A stretch of 64,000 nt of DNA from a virus: IMG/VR virus record IMGVR_UViG_3300028115_000004, positions 1 to 64,000 of that record. One strand, 5' to 3'. Each line of letters opens with the position of its first letter. Position 1 is the first letter of the stretch. Below are positions 1 through 8,448 of the stretch, piece after piece. The notes under the pieces are model-generated. The model was not told where the DNA came from. It ran no database searches and saw only the letters and a list, made by a program, of their open reading frames with translations. The position numbers and the translations under genes were made by a program.

Positions 1-435
1 ATTGCTGAAATCTCTTCTCATGCGGGAAGACTAAATACCCTTGAGTCTGAGATGGATTCCAACGAGACCCTTCTTGGTGCTACTCTACTTTACAATGTAG
101 ATAATCCTTATAGTTGGGTTAAGTCTACTCCGGTTAAGACTGCAATCAATGATCTAGATAGTGCAGTTGGTACGTTATCTGATCTGGATGGAACCACATT
201 CGTATCTGCCTCAGACAAGGCAAATGTTGTGGCTGCACTCAACGTGCTTGCGGGTGACGTACAACAACTTCACGACAGCGCTGGAACACTTGATGCTAGA
301 ATCGGATCACTTGCAAACCTTGCTGCATTCTTTGATAGTGCGGGAGCGACTGCAAGTATTGTAAACGCCCTGAACCATATGGCAAGTAGAGTAGTGGATA
401 TCTATGATGAGAATGGCACTCTCTTAAATACTTAA
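1..435 (+). CDS. Fibre-like virion protein, 3' end only
   Basis: The frame is open from the first base, so only the C-terminal 144 residues are visible and the true start lies upstream. The sequence is rich in Ala, Leu, Asp and Ser and has a loose repeat of the type LDSAVGTLSDLD / LDARIGSLANL joined by short linkers. This looks like alpha-helical or trimeric fibre material. There is no Cys and no enzyme motif. It ends 15 bases before the next gene, whose ribosome site (GGACGGTGG) follows the stop. Its place ahead of a run of fibre genes suggests a virion structural role. That role is inferred from context and composition only. Confidence 0.6.
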   Translation: MAEISSHAGRLNTLESEMDSNETLLGATLLYNVDNPYSWVKSTPVKTAINDLDSAVGTLSDLDGTTFVSASDKANVVAALNVLAGDVQQLHDSAGTLDARIGSLANLAAFFDSAGATASIVNALNHMASRVVDIYDENGTLLNT

Positions 436-450
436 TAAAAGGACGGTGGA

Positions 451-2940
451 ATGCCAATTGCGAAAAGTAAACCGCTTAAACTCCAAAGTCCGGATCAAGG
501 CGATTTAAAGAGATTAAGTAGTACCGAAGAAAACTATCTGTCATATCTGGTAGGAACTCATCTTGTCGAAACAAGTAGCGATATCGGTGATATTACGCTT
601 ACTTCGACAGGCAATACTTCTATTGGCTCTCATTTAGATACTTTCTTTAATCAGGCGATAGGTACACACCCAGGCTCTTCGATCACTTCAGGAACAACGG
701 AGACCACCCTCTATCAGGTTGCGGGAACTGCATCCGAAACCGATTCGGACTTCCGTAAACCAGTCTCATACTATAATCCTCCGACAGACGGGCCTACCAG
801 TCTATTGGAGGGTGTGCATGAGATGGCAGATTCAGACATGAACCGTTTGGTTGACCGTCTCAACGGCCGTATCGCACTATCTGATTATATTGGTCAATAT
901 AAACTTGGTTCTTCTTCGCCTGGCGGAGACTACACCACACACATATCTAACGTGTTCTCTGATACTCTCAATAGTGGACTTGTTGCTAATTATAACATAT
1001 ATCGTAGAACAACGCAAGCACAACCTACCAGTATTTTAGACAGTGATGGTACTGTAACCGCACTCATGTCTATTAAGAGAAGTAGCGGCCGCACAGGAAC
1101 ATATCAGGGTGTTGAACGGATGACGAACCGACAGATGAAAATCTCGTTGGGTCAACGTGCGAAGACTAGACGTGCAATTGCAGATAGTATTGGGTCTTAT
1201 CAATTAAGGTCAAGTTCTCAGGGCGCACCTCTGACGGGTTCTTGGAGAGCCGTTGGTACTGCGACTGACACTAAACAAATCTTGGAAGAGACTGCATATA
1301 CTCGTACAAGAGTTTCGACTTACAATAGAGACCGAGCTTCAACCTATACTCGTGTATCGACACGCACCAGTACTAGAGACTTTGCTGGAGATTATGTAGG
1401 TAACTACTCAAGAACGTTTGAAGGTAATTATAACAGAACCTTCGTGGGTAATTATGTAGGCGACTTCATTGGTAACTACACCCGAACCAGACTCTCCATT
1501 TATAACAGAACCAGAACTTCTGCATACACTGGTGACTATGTTGGTAACTACACTAGACTCTTTGGTGGTAACTATACCAGAGGCTTCCTTGGAGAATATG
1601 CCAGAAACTTTGCGGGTGACTACACAGGCAATTACTCTAGAAACTTCGAAGGTAATTATTCTCGTGCTTTTACTCGGACTAGAGCTTCTAATTATACCAG
1701 AACGTCAACCAGAACGTCAACCCGCACAAGAACTTCTGCATATGCTGGTGATTTTGTTGGTAACTATGGTCGTTCTTTCACAGGGAATTACAGTCGTGGT
1801 TTTGTAGGAAACTATGGTAGAACCAGAGTATCCTCTTATTCCCGAAACTTTGCAGGAAACTTTTTAGGCGAATATACACGTACATCAACACGTACATCGA
1901 CAAGAGATTTCACCAGAGATGCGATTTACCCTGACTATACTCGCACAAGTGTCCGTGATGGGTACTACTTTAGATTTGGAAACCCCGATACTTGGTCTGA
2001 AGTTCAGACCTTTATCGGCCCTGCTTATTATACGGGTAACTATACATTATCTCCTAGCTTTATAGGTAATTATACTACAGTTAGGTCTTCTGCTGTACAG
2101 TATGGTAGACTTATATTTTATATACAAGGCCCAGATAACGTAGATGCCGAAGGATTTCCTATCGGCAATATGTACAGTCGTTTTTTGTACTATGCCAGAA
2201 CAGCATTCTACACTGGTAACTATACAAGAACCAGCATTACTTCTTTTACGGGTAACTACTTAGGAGACTATGCTGGTAACTTTTTAGGTGATTACACTCG
2301 TACATCAACACGTACAAGAACGTCCGGTTATAGTAGAAACTTCGTAGGTAATTATAGTAGAACCAGAAATTCAGCATACTCACGCACCAGAAACTCAACG
2401 TACACACGTACCTCAACCCGAACAAGTTCTACAGATTTTGTTGGAGACTTTGCGGGTAACTTTGTTGGTGATTATGCTAGGGACTTTGTTGGTAACTATT
2501 CACGATCATATACCAGAACAAGAGTCTCGGCCTACACCAGAAACTCTACTCGGACACGTCCCTCTACATATTCAAGAACAAGAGTCTCTGCCTATACTCG
2601 TGGACGGGCATCCGCATACTCAAGAACCAGAATTACTGACTACTCACGTGATTTTATCGGGGATTACTCTAGAGGTTTCTTGGGGAACTACACAAGAAAC
2701 TCACTAAATACCTTTAGTCGAGATCGTGTATCTGCATACTCCAGAAATAGAGACTCCACATATGCCAGAACGAGCACACGAACAAGGGTTTCCAGTTATG
2801 CAGGAGACTTTACTGGTGATTATGCTAGAACCTTTGTCGGAAATTATTCCAGAAGTTTCTTAGGAAACTACGTTGGAACCACGATTGGTTCTTCCACTTC
2901 AGTCATTGAAACGTACACCTTGTATGTTCGATATGCATAA
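451..2940 (+). CDS. Giant tetrapeptide-repeat tail/fibre protein A (829 aa)
   Basis: Residues 1 to about 280 form a unique N-terminal region with motifs STEENYL, DITLTS.GNT, DSDMN and KLGSSSPGGDY, all shared with the next gene. From residue 284 to about 807 the chain is built of four-residue units: xGNY/xGDY/xGDF, xRxF, xRxR, xSxY and TRTS. An aromatic, Arg or Ser sits at every fourth position. A non-repeat cassette of about 90 residues (around 1951-2217, including YYFRFGNPDTW) interrupts the array. The last 20 residues (ending TYTLYV) are again shared with the paralogue. The array contains no Lys, His or Cys. I recognise no family. A surface fibre or adhesion role is inferred from its place between fibre genes. 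Ribosome site GGACGGTGG precedes the ATG. Confidence 0.85.
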   Translation: MPIAKSKPLKLQSPDQGDLKRLSSTEENYLSYLVGTHLVETSSDIGDITLTSTGNTSIGSHLDTFFNQAIGTHPGSSITSGTTETTLYQVAGTASETDSDFRKPVSYYNPPTDGPTSLLEGVHEMADSDMNRLVDRLNGRIALSDYIGQYKLGSSSPGGDYTTHISNVFSDTLNSGLVANYNIYRRTTQAQPTSILDSDGTVTALMSIKRSSGRTGTYQGVERMTNRQMKISLGQRAKTRRAIADSIGSYQLRSSSQGAPLTGSWRAVGTATDTKQILEETAYTRTRVSTYNRDRASTYTRVSTRTSTRDFAGDYVGNYSRTFEGNYNRTFVGNYVGDFIGNYTRTRLSIYNRTRTSAYTGDYVGNYTRLFGGNYTRGFLGEYARNFAGDYTGNYSRNFEGNYSRAFTRTRASNYTRTSTRTSTRTRTSAYAGDFVGNYGRSFTGNYSRGFVGNYGRTRVSSYSRNFAGNFLGEYTRTSTRTSTRDFTRDAIYPDYTRTSVRDGYYFRFGNPDTWSEVQTFIGPAYYTGNYTLSPSFIGNYTTVRSSAVQYGRLIFYIQGPDNVDAEGFPIGNMYSRFLYYARTAFYTGNYTRTSITSFTGNYLGDYAGNFLGDYTRTSTRTRTSGYSRNFVGNYSRTRNSAYSRTRNSTYTRTSTRTSSTDFVGDFAGNFVGDYARDFVGNYSRSYTRTRVSAYTRNSTRTRPSTYSRTRVSAYTRGRASAYSRTRITDYSRDFIGDYSRGFLGNYTRNSLNTFSRDRVSAYSRNRDSTYARTSTRTRVSSYAGDFTGDYARTFVGNYSRSFLGNYVGTTIGSSTSVIETYTLYVRYA
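1300..2871 (+). repeat. 12-bp-period tetrapeptide-coding array A
   Basis: Each 12-base unit codes one tetrad (for example SRTF-EGNY-NRTF-VGNY-VGDF-IGNY). The same tetrad is written with different synonymous codons in different copies: Arg as AGA, CGT or CGC; Thr as ACA, ACC, ACT or ACG. The regularity is therefore at protein level and not recent slippage of identical DNA. One non-repeat cassette at about 1951-2217 breaks the array. Confidence 0.9.
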
Positions 2941-2943
2941 ATA
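2936..2943 (+). promoter_or_regulatory. Weak late-promoter-like octamer CATAAATA
   Basis: CATAAATA differs at one base from the T4 late element TATAAATA and lies about 35 bases before the next start. It overlaps the stop of the preceding gene. It could let the second repeat gene be transcribed separately. The single mismatch makes this uncertain. Confidence 0.3.
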
Positions 2944-2977
2944 GAGGAAGAACTAACGATATGGATGAGAAATTTTA

Positions 2978-5900
2978 ATGTCTTCGAACATACCACTAAA
3001 ACTAGAAGGAACGAATGGCGATCTTCAGGAGATGACCTCTACTGAAGAGAACTATTTGGCCTATGTGGTTGGTAAGGATAACCTAACAGGAACATCCAAT
3101 GATGTGAGTGACATCACACTGACATCTGCTGGCAACACAACCATTGGTTCATATGTAGATACGTTTTACAATCAAGCGGTTGGGACACACCCTGCCTCTT
3201 CGATTACTGGCGGATCAACCACAACGACTGTTTACCAGACTGCGGGAACGAAGACACCCTCATCTGGTTCTTTGCGTCCTGTTGGTTATACGACTGTTAG
3301 TTCAACACCAAGTTTATACGAAATGAATGACTCGGACATGAATGTCCTTGCAAGAAGACTTAACTCTCGTATCGCAACTTCCGACTATCCTGGCGTATTC
3401 AAACTCGGATCGTCTTCGCCTGGCGGAGATTATGCAGCACACATTGCCGGTGTCTTTACTGATACACAGACCGATGGTACAAGTGTAACATACAACATTT
3501 ATCAGAGAAATGCAATGACTGCACCAACTACGGTCAGACCTATTGGTCTTCGTAGTGATGGTGATACTCAAGAGATGGCGGATTCAGACATCTCTGATAG
3601 TATTGGTGCGTTCGTAAGAAATATTCGTGCAACGGCTGGTGAGATTGGTTCTTATCAGTTGCGTTCTGCTTCGCAGGGTGCACCTACAGATGCTGGTACG
3701 TGGACTGCGGTAGGTACTGCCACAGACACTAAGAAAGACACAGCTGAGACATCATACACTAGAACACGTACCTCAGCTTATACTAGAAACCGTGCATCGA
3801 CATACACAAGGGATCGTGTTTCTACCTACACAAGAAACTCGACACGTACTCGCACGTCAAGTTATCTTGGGGATTATATCGGGGATTACACTCGTGGGTT
3901 TATCGGAAACTACAGCCGAGACTTTGCGGGGGATTATGTCGGGGACTATGTTGGTAACTATGCCAGAACTCGCACATCAACATACACCAGAAATAGAGTA
4001 ACCAACTTTGCCGGTAACTTTATTGGCGACTATACTCGCACACGTGTTTCATCTTATACTAGAGATCGTGTTACCAACTTCACTCGTGATCGTGTTTCTA
4101 CCTATAATAGAACAAGAACCTCTACGTATTCAAGAACTCGCATCACCGATTATGTTGGCGACTTCATTGGTAACTACACCAGAGACAGAATTTCTACCTA
4201 CTCAAGAACTCGTGTATCATCTTATGCGGGTGATTATGTAGGTAATTATAGTCGTGCATTCCTTGGGAATTACTCTAGAGATTTCGCAGGTAACTACGCA
4301 AGAGACTTTGCAGGCGACTATCTTGGTAACTATGCAAGAACTTCTACTAGGGATTCTACTCTAGGTAGAGATTCTACTTATTCAAGAACGTCAACTCGTA
4401 CAAGAGTTTCAACTTACACAAGAACACGTGCAACCAACTATCAACGCACACGTAATTCAGCTTACACAAGAAATTCGACTCGTACCAGAACTTCGACTTA
4501 TACCCGTGACAGAGTAACTAACTTTGCTGGTAACTTCGTAGGCAACTATGCGAGAAACTTTGCAGGCGACTTTGTGGGTAACTACGCCCGTGGATTCTTG
4601 GGTAACTATGTTGGTAACTTTGTGGGTAACTACACTCGCACGGGTTATTATGCCGGTGACTTTGTTGGAGAATATTCTCGTACAAGAACTGCTACGGGTG
4701 ATTATACTCGTAACAGTACACGTACAAGTACACCAACCGGAAACTATCAAAGAACCAGAACTGCAACAGGTACGTATACTCGTACCTCTACCAGAACAAG
4801 TACTCCGACTGGCACATACACTCGTACAAGAACTGCAACGGGTACGTATACTCGTGTATCGACACGTACAAGAACTGCAACGGGTGATTATACTCGTGTT
4901 AGAGCGGCAACGGGTACGTATACTCGGGCCCGTGCTGCAGGGGTTGCGTATACTCGCAACCGTGTTGGTGCGGTGGCTTATACCAGAACCAGAGTTGCTA
5001 CGACTAGTTACACAAGAACTCAGAACTACGCCCGAACACTGTATTATGTTCGGTTTAATAATAACCCTTATGAACCAGACGTTTTAACTTATACTAGTAT
5101 TGGATATTATGCACGGACAACTAGTTACAACAGATCGGCATCATATACGGGTAACTACTCTCGTAACGTAACGTATGCGGGTAACTATGCGAGAACTGTG
5201 TACTACACTGGAAACTACACGAGAACCCTGTACTACACAGGTAACTACACGAGAACTCTATACTACGCTGGTGACTTTACGGGTAACTATCAAAGAACCC
5301 TGTACTACGCTGGAAACTACACGAGAACTCTATACTACGCTGGTGACTTCGTGGGTAACTACACGAGAACTCTGTACTACGTTGGTGATTATACCCGTAC
5401 TCTATACTACGCTGGTGACTTTACAGGTAACTATACGAGAACCCTGTACTACGTTGGTGATTACGCAAGAACGTCTACACGAACATCTACACCAACATTA
5501 GATTACACACGTACTCGTGCAACTGATTATACGAGAAACAGAAGTTCAGCTTATACTCGCACATCAACTCGTACTCGTGGTTCTGCATATACCCGTGACA
5601 GAGTAACTGACTTTGCCGGTAACTTTGCGGGTAACTACGCAAGAAACTTTGCTGGTGATTACACAGGCAATTACTCTCGTGGATTCCTTGGTGATTATGT
5701 GGGTAACTTCGTAGGTAACTATGCGAGAAACTTCGCAGGCGATTATGTGGGTAACTATTCTAGAAGTTTCCTTGGCAACTTCGCAGGTAACTTTGTGGGT
5801 GAATACACAAGAACATCCCTAAGAACTCGTACTTCTTCCTACAACCGAACAAGAACTTCAGCATACACCAGAAGCAGAACATCTGCTTACGCAAGGACAT

Positions 5901-6451
5901 CTACCCGTACAAGTACGAGCGACTTCCTTGGTGAATACACTCGTGGGTTCTTGGGTAACTACACAAGAAACAGTCTTAATACATTTACTGGCAATTTCTT
6001 GGGTAACTATTCACGAGACTTTGCTGGAAACTACTCAAGAACATTCACAGGCGATTACTTGGGTAACTTCATCGGTAACTATACCCGTGGATTCCTTGGG
6101 GAGTATACTCGTGATCGTGTGACTGACTTTGCCGGTGACTTTATTGGTAACTACTCACGTGACTTTGTGGGTGAGTATACCAGAACTTCACTACGTACCT
6201 CGACCCGCACAAGACTTTCGACCTACAGTAGAACTCGTTTGTCTACTTACACACGGAATAGTACACGTGATAGTACTAGAGACTTTGCTGGAGACTATAT
6301 AGGTGATTACCAGAGAACCTTTACTGGTGATTATTCTAGAGAATTCTTGGGTAACTACTCTAGAAGTTTCTTGGGTAATTATACAGGTACAACTATTGCG
6401 GCCACTTCTAGTACGATTCAAACGTACACTCTTTACGTAAGGGCAGCTTGA
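2978..6451 (+). CDS. Giant tetrapeptide-repeat tail/fibre protein B (1157 aa)
   Basis: Paralogue of the preceding gene. The N-terminal 255 residues share its landmarks (STEENYL, DITLTSAGNT, NDSDMN, KLGSSSPGGDY, SYQLRS). Residues 261-1135 are the same tetrad array, here longer. A middle stretch (about 4640-5480) switches to six-residue units such as TATGTY and TRTLYY alternating with xGNY tetrads. A short cassette (YYVRFNNNPYEP, about 5042-5110) matches the one in protein A. The C-terminus ends TYTLYV plus three residues, like A. The array has no Lys. Function is unknown; a fibre or host-contact protein is the best guess from context. Other-frame open stretches within it are by-products of the repeat. 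Confidence 0.85.
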   Translation: MSSNIPLKLEGTNGDLQEMTSTEENYLAYVVGKDNLTGTSNDVSDITLTSAGNTTIGSYVDTFYNQAVGTHPASSITGGSTTTTVYQTAGTKTPSSGSLRPVGYTTVSSTPSLYEMNDSDMNVLARRLNSRIATSDYPGVFKLGSSSPGGDYAAHIAGVFTDTQTDGTSVTYNIYQRNAMTAPTTVRPIGLRSDGDTQEMADSDISDSIGAFVRNIRATAGEIGSYQLRSASQGAPTDAGTWTAVGTATDTKKDTAETSYTRTRTSAYTRNRASTYTRDRVSTYTRNSTRTRTSSYLGDYIGDYTRGFIGNYSRDFAGDYVGDYVGNYARTRTSTYTRNRVTNFAGNFIGDYTRTRVSSYTRDRVTNFTRDRVSTYNRTRTSTYSRTRITDYVGDFIGNYTRDRISTYSRTRVSSYAGDYVGNYSRAFLGNYSRDFAGNYARDFAGDYLGNYARTSTRDSTLGRDSTYSRTSTRTRVSTYTRTRATNYQRTRNSAYTRNSTRTRTSTYTRDRVTNFAGNFVGNYARNFAGDFVGNYARGFLGNYVGNFVGNYTRTGYYAGDFVGEYSRTRTATGDYTRNSTRTSTPTGNYQRTRTATGTYTRTSTRTSTPTGTYTRTRTATGTYTRVSTRTRTATGDYTRVRAATGTYTRARAAGVAYTRNRVGAVAYTRTRVATTSYTRTQNYARTLYYVRFNNNPYEPDVLTYTSIGYYARTTSYNRSASYTGNYSRNVTYAGNYARTVYYTGNYTRTLYYTGNYTRTLYYAGDFTGNYQRTLYYAGNYTRTLYYAGDFVGNYTRTLYYVGDYTRTLYYAGDFTGNYTRTLYYVGDYARTSTRTSTPTLDYTRTRATDYTRNRSSAYTRTSTRTRGSAYTRDRVTDFAGNFAGNYARNFAGDYTGNYSRGFLGDYVGNFVGNYARNFAGDYVGNYSRSFLGNFAGNFVGEYTRTSLRTRTSSYNRTRTSAYTRSRTSAYARTSTRTSTSDFLGEYTRGFLGNYTRNSLNTFTGNFLGNYSRDFAGNYSRTFTGDYLGNFIGNYTRGFLGEYTRDRVTDFAGDFIGNYSRDFVGEYTRTSLRTSTRTRLSTYSRTRLSTYTRNSTRDSTRDFAGDYIGDYQRTFTGDYSREFLGNYSRSFLGNYTGTTIAATSSTIQTYTLYVRAA
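3758..6382 (+). repeat. 12/18-bp-period tetrapeptide- and hexapeptide-coding array B
   Basis: About 200 units. Most are tetrads (AGDY, VGNY, SRDF, TRTR, VSTY, TRTS). In the centre hexads (TATGTY, TPTGNY, TRTLYY) alternate with tetrads. An aromatic residue closes most units. Synonymous codons vary between copies, as in array A. Confidence 0.9.
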
Positions 6452-6476
6452 CAAACGATACAGAATACTGTATCAT
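6448..6476 (+). promoter_or_regulatory. Sigma70-type promoter with an internal operator-like dyad
   Basis: TTGACA at 6448-6453, a 17-base spacer, then TATCAT at 6471-6476. The spacer and -10 carry a 7-bp perfect inverted repeat, GATACAG (6457-6463) AATA CTGTATC (6468-6474). A bound dimeric repressor there would block the promoter; the dyad could alternatively form an RNA stem. It is the only early-type promoter I found in the first 32 kb on the plus strand. It lies just ahead of the coiled-coil, glycosyltransferase and oxygenase genes. Confidence 0.6.
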
Positions 6477-6522
6477 AACAATTGAACTATATACATTGGT
6501 AGATCATTTATAGGAGACTGAA

Positions 6523-6996
6523 ATGAGTTATAGAAAATGGATGGATAATGCGTTCTGGGAAAACGACGAAAAGGAAATGCTTAACTGCATCCTTGAGATG
6601 GAAGATGATGTCGGACGTGTTACCCGTCAAGTAATGAAACTTCGTAAGGCCGATGACGAAGGTAATGTAAACCCCGACTTCGCAGAGGTTGTTGAACTTC
6701 TTGGTGAATCCATCATCGATGAGAATACAACTGAACGTAACTCACGTAAGAAGCGTGAAGCAGAAGAAGAAAAACAACGTGAACTTGAACACGCCAAGGC
6801 ACGTAAATTAGAACAACTCTTTAACTACAAGCTCGAAGCGTTTGAGATTGAGGATATCAAGAACTCTAAGAATCGTCAACTCAAGTCCAAACTTCGACGT
6901 GCAAAGAATCGTGTAGAGGTAGACCTCTATGCAATTATGATTGTCATGGAAGAAATGAAGCGCAAAGAAGAGGAAGCTGCGAGTGGAGAAGAGTAA
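6523..6996 (+). CDS. Charged coiled-coil protein of unknown function
   Basis: 157 residues, strongly charged. A long Lys/Glu/Arg-rich helix (about residues 80-150, with KKREAEEEKQRELEHAKARK) should form a coiled coil. The N-terminus (SYRKWMDNAFWENDEKEML) is more globular. I recognise no domain or catalytic motif. The start is supported by TAGGAGACTGAA ahead of the ATG. It is the first gene after the sigma70-type promoter at 6448-6476 and overlaps the next gene by 14 bases, so the three genes 6523-8406 look like one small transcription unit. Function unknown. Confidence 0.8.
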   Translation: MSYRKWMDNAFWENDEKEMLNCILEMEDDVGRVTRQVMKLRKADDEGNVNPDFAEVVELLGESIIDENTTERNSRKKREAEEEKQRELEHAKARKLEQLFNYKLEAFEIEDIKNSKNRQLKSKLRRAKNRVEVDLYAIMIVMEEMKRKEEEAASGEE

Positions 6997-7711
6997 AGGT
7001 TATGTAATTGTCGCATCCAAGAAGATCAACTTTTATCGATATGCGGTCAACCTTGCAGAGTCTATTCTAGATTTTTACGAAGACGCAAAGATCACTCTAG
7101 TCTGTGAAGAGTGGATGTTTGAGGAAGTCCATCGTGAACTTTTCGATCAAGTAATCTGGTGCAACAATCACTATCGTGCGAAACTGTGGGGCATGGCAAA
7201 GTCTCCCTATGACCTCACGATGTATATCGATGCCGATATGGAATGTGAACACGGAGATATCGAACATGTCTTCGAAGGACTAGGCGACAACGATGTCATG
7301 TTCACTGCACTCACAGATGATCGTGAGTATGTTTATGCAGAACGTAGATTCGACAGTCCCGAAGGTGAACAAATCTTCACCCTCTGTGGTGGTGTCTGTC
7401 TGTACGATATGTCTAAACCTATCGTGAAAGAATTTATCTGGGACTGGTGGGAACTGACTAGACGACAGATGGATCATGAATGGTGGCCTGAAGGTTATGG
7501 TGAGAGTCTTCGTTCTTGGGATCAATTCTCCTTGTGGTGGTTGGTTGAGAAAGAACCGAAGTACAAAGACTTGAAGGTAGGAATCTTTGAAGAAGACCTC
7601 CGTTGGAATTTCTACAACGCTCTGAATGAAGCAATAACACCCGCTCCTGAATCTGGTATTGTCTTGAGACACTACTCTTCTGGTTTGGATAAAGACGGTT
7701 ATATTTTATGA
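6983..7711 (+). CDS. Glycosyltransferase-like protein (GT-A fold)
   Basis: 242 residues. The N-terminus KGYVIVASKKINFYRYAVN plus the motif MYIDADMEC (about residues 74-82) fits a nucleotide-sugar-binding GT-A fold, where a DxD motif binds metal and sugar nucleotide. Later WDQFSLWWL and VLRHYSSGL resemble acceptor-side segments of phage glycosyltransferases. The start is a GTG (6983) preceded by AGAGGAAG and overlapping the upstream gene. It overlaps the next gene in an ATGA junction. It may add a sugar to a virion protein, the cell surface or DNA; the acceptor cannot be told from sequence. Confidence 0.6.
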   Translation: MEKSKGYVIVASKKINFYRYAVNLAESILDFYEDAKITLVCEEWMFEEVHRELFDQVIWCNNHYRAKLWGMAKSPYDLTMYIDADMECEHGDIEHVFEGLGDNDVMFTALTDDREYVYAERRFDSPEGEQIFTLCGGVCLYDMSKPIVKEFIWDWWELTRRQMDHEWWPEGYGESLRSWDQFSLWWLVEKEPKYKDLKVGIFEEDLRWNFYNALNEAITPAPESGIVLRHYSSGLDKDGYIL

Positions 7712-8406
7712 GTATGAGAACTATCCCTATCAACAGTCAAGAGTTGATTGATCTACTCAATCAATATGTTGATATTGCTAATCATGAAGCATTTGAGGAT
7801 AACGTTCATGTTTGGTGTGAAAATCAGAATGATGTGGGTCACAAAGAAAAGTGGACTGGTGATGAATATCTAAACCACTTGCGATATGTCGAAGGAGAAT
7901 CCCACGAAGGATTCCCTGATCACATGGTCGCTCGTTCCTTCAAACCAAACCAACCCGAAGAAATGATCAAGGCTTTCGAAAGAGATTCCGATCCTATTGT
8001 GAGGAAAGAACTTCTAGATAGGATATATAAAGCCAATGAAGAGATGATGTTGTTTCTGGGTACGAGAAACAATGCATTATGTGCGTACTATCCCCCCGAT
8101 GGATATATCTCATGGCACACCAACTGGAATGCTCCAGGCTACAACCTGATCTTCACTTGGTCTGAGACTGGGGAAGGTTGGTTTAAATATCTCGACCCCA
8201 AGACCAACAAGGTTGTGCACTGTCAAGACCAGCCCGGATGGCAACTGAAGGCGGGATACTTTGGTCACATTAGAGAGAAGGATAAGATTGTCTACCATGC
8301 AGCCTCAACTGATTGTAGACGTATCACCGTATCCTTTATCTTCTCAGCAAATGATATGTCCCTCGATCTCCAAGAAGATGTTATTTCTGAAATAACCGGA
8401 GAATAA
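7708..8406 (+). CDS. 2-oxoglutarate/Fe(II) oxygenase-like protein (copy 1 of 3 paralogues)
   Basis: 232 residues. The core motif SWHTNWN (His137, Asn139) follows AYYPPDGYI, and the distal part YHAASTDCRRITVSF supplies His197 and Arg205. This layout matches the double-stranded beta-helix of 2-oxoglutarate oxygenases: first His near residue 137, second His about 60 residues later, then an Arg for the co-substrate. The usual HxD/E acid is an Asn here. Two paralogues (33207-33857 and 60297-60965) share the WHxN motif. It is coupled by an ATGA overlap to the glycosyltransferase-like gene. Substrate unknown. Confidence 0.7.
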   Translation: MSMRTIPINSQELIDLLNQYVDIANHEAFEDNVHVWCENQNDVGHKEKWTGDEYLNHLRYVEGESHEGFPDHMVARSFKPNQPEEMIKAFERDSDPIVRKELLDRIYKANEEMMLFLGTRNNALCAYYPPDGYISWHTNWNAPGYNLIFTWSETGEGWFKYLDPKTNKVVHCQDQPGWQLKAGYFGHIREKDKIVYHAASTDCRRITVSFIFSANDMSLDLQEDVISEITGE

Positions 8407-8419
8407 GTCCATTTTCCAG

Positions 8420-8448
8420 TTTCTTGTTTATATAAATAAAACAAGAAA
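8420..8448 (+). promoter_or_regulatory. Late promoter TATAAATA as the loop of a perfect hairpin
   Basis: TATAAATA at 8431-8438 is the consensus T4 late element, about 35 bases ahead of the gene at 8475. It is framed by a perfect 10-bp inverted repeat, TTTCTTGTTT (8420-8429) and AAACAAGAAA (8439-8448), so the octamer lies in the loop. The stem may end transcription from the early cluster upstream while the octamer starts late transcription. Confidence 0.7.

Noticed and set aside
4548-5501. Long second-frame open stretches within the repeat gene
   Set aside because: They arise because the 12-base repeat keeps the other frames free of stops; they give Thr/Leu/Glu low-complexity peptides with no ribosome site or separate promoter.
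1300-6382. Regular direct repeats that could suggest a CRISPR array
   Set aside because: The period is 12 bases with no spacers, it is in frame throughout, and the copies differ by synonymous codons, so it is protein repeat and not CRISPR.
6457-6474. Dyad as a LexA box
   Set aside because: LexA sites have CTGT on the left and ACAG on the right; here the halves are reversed (ACAG then CTGT).
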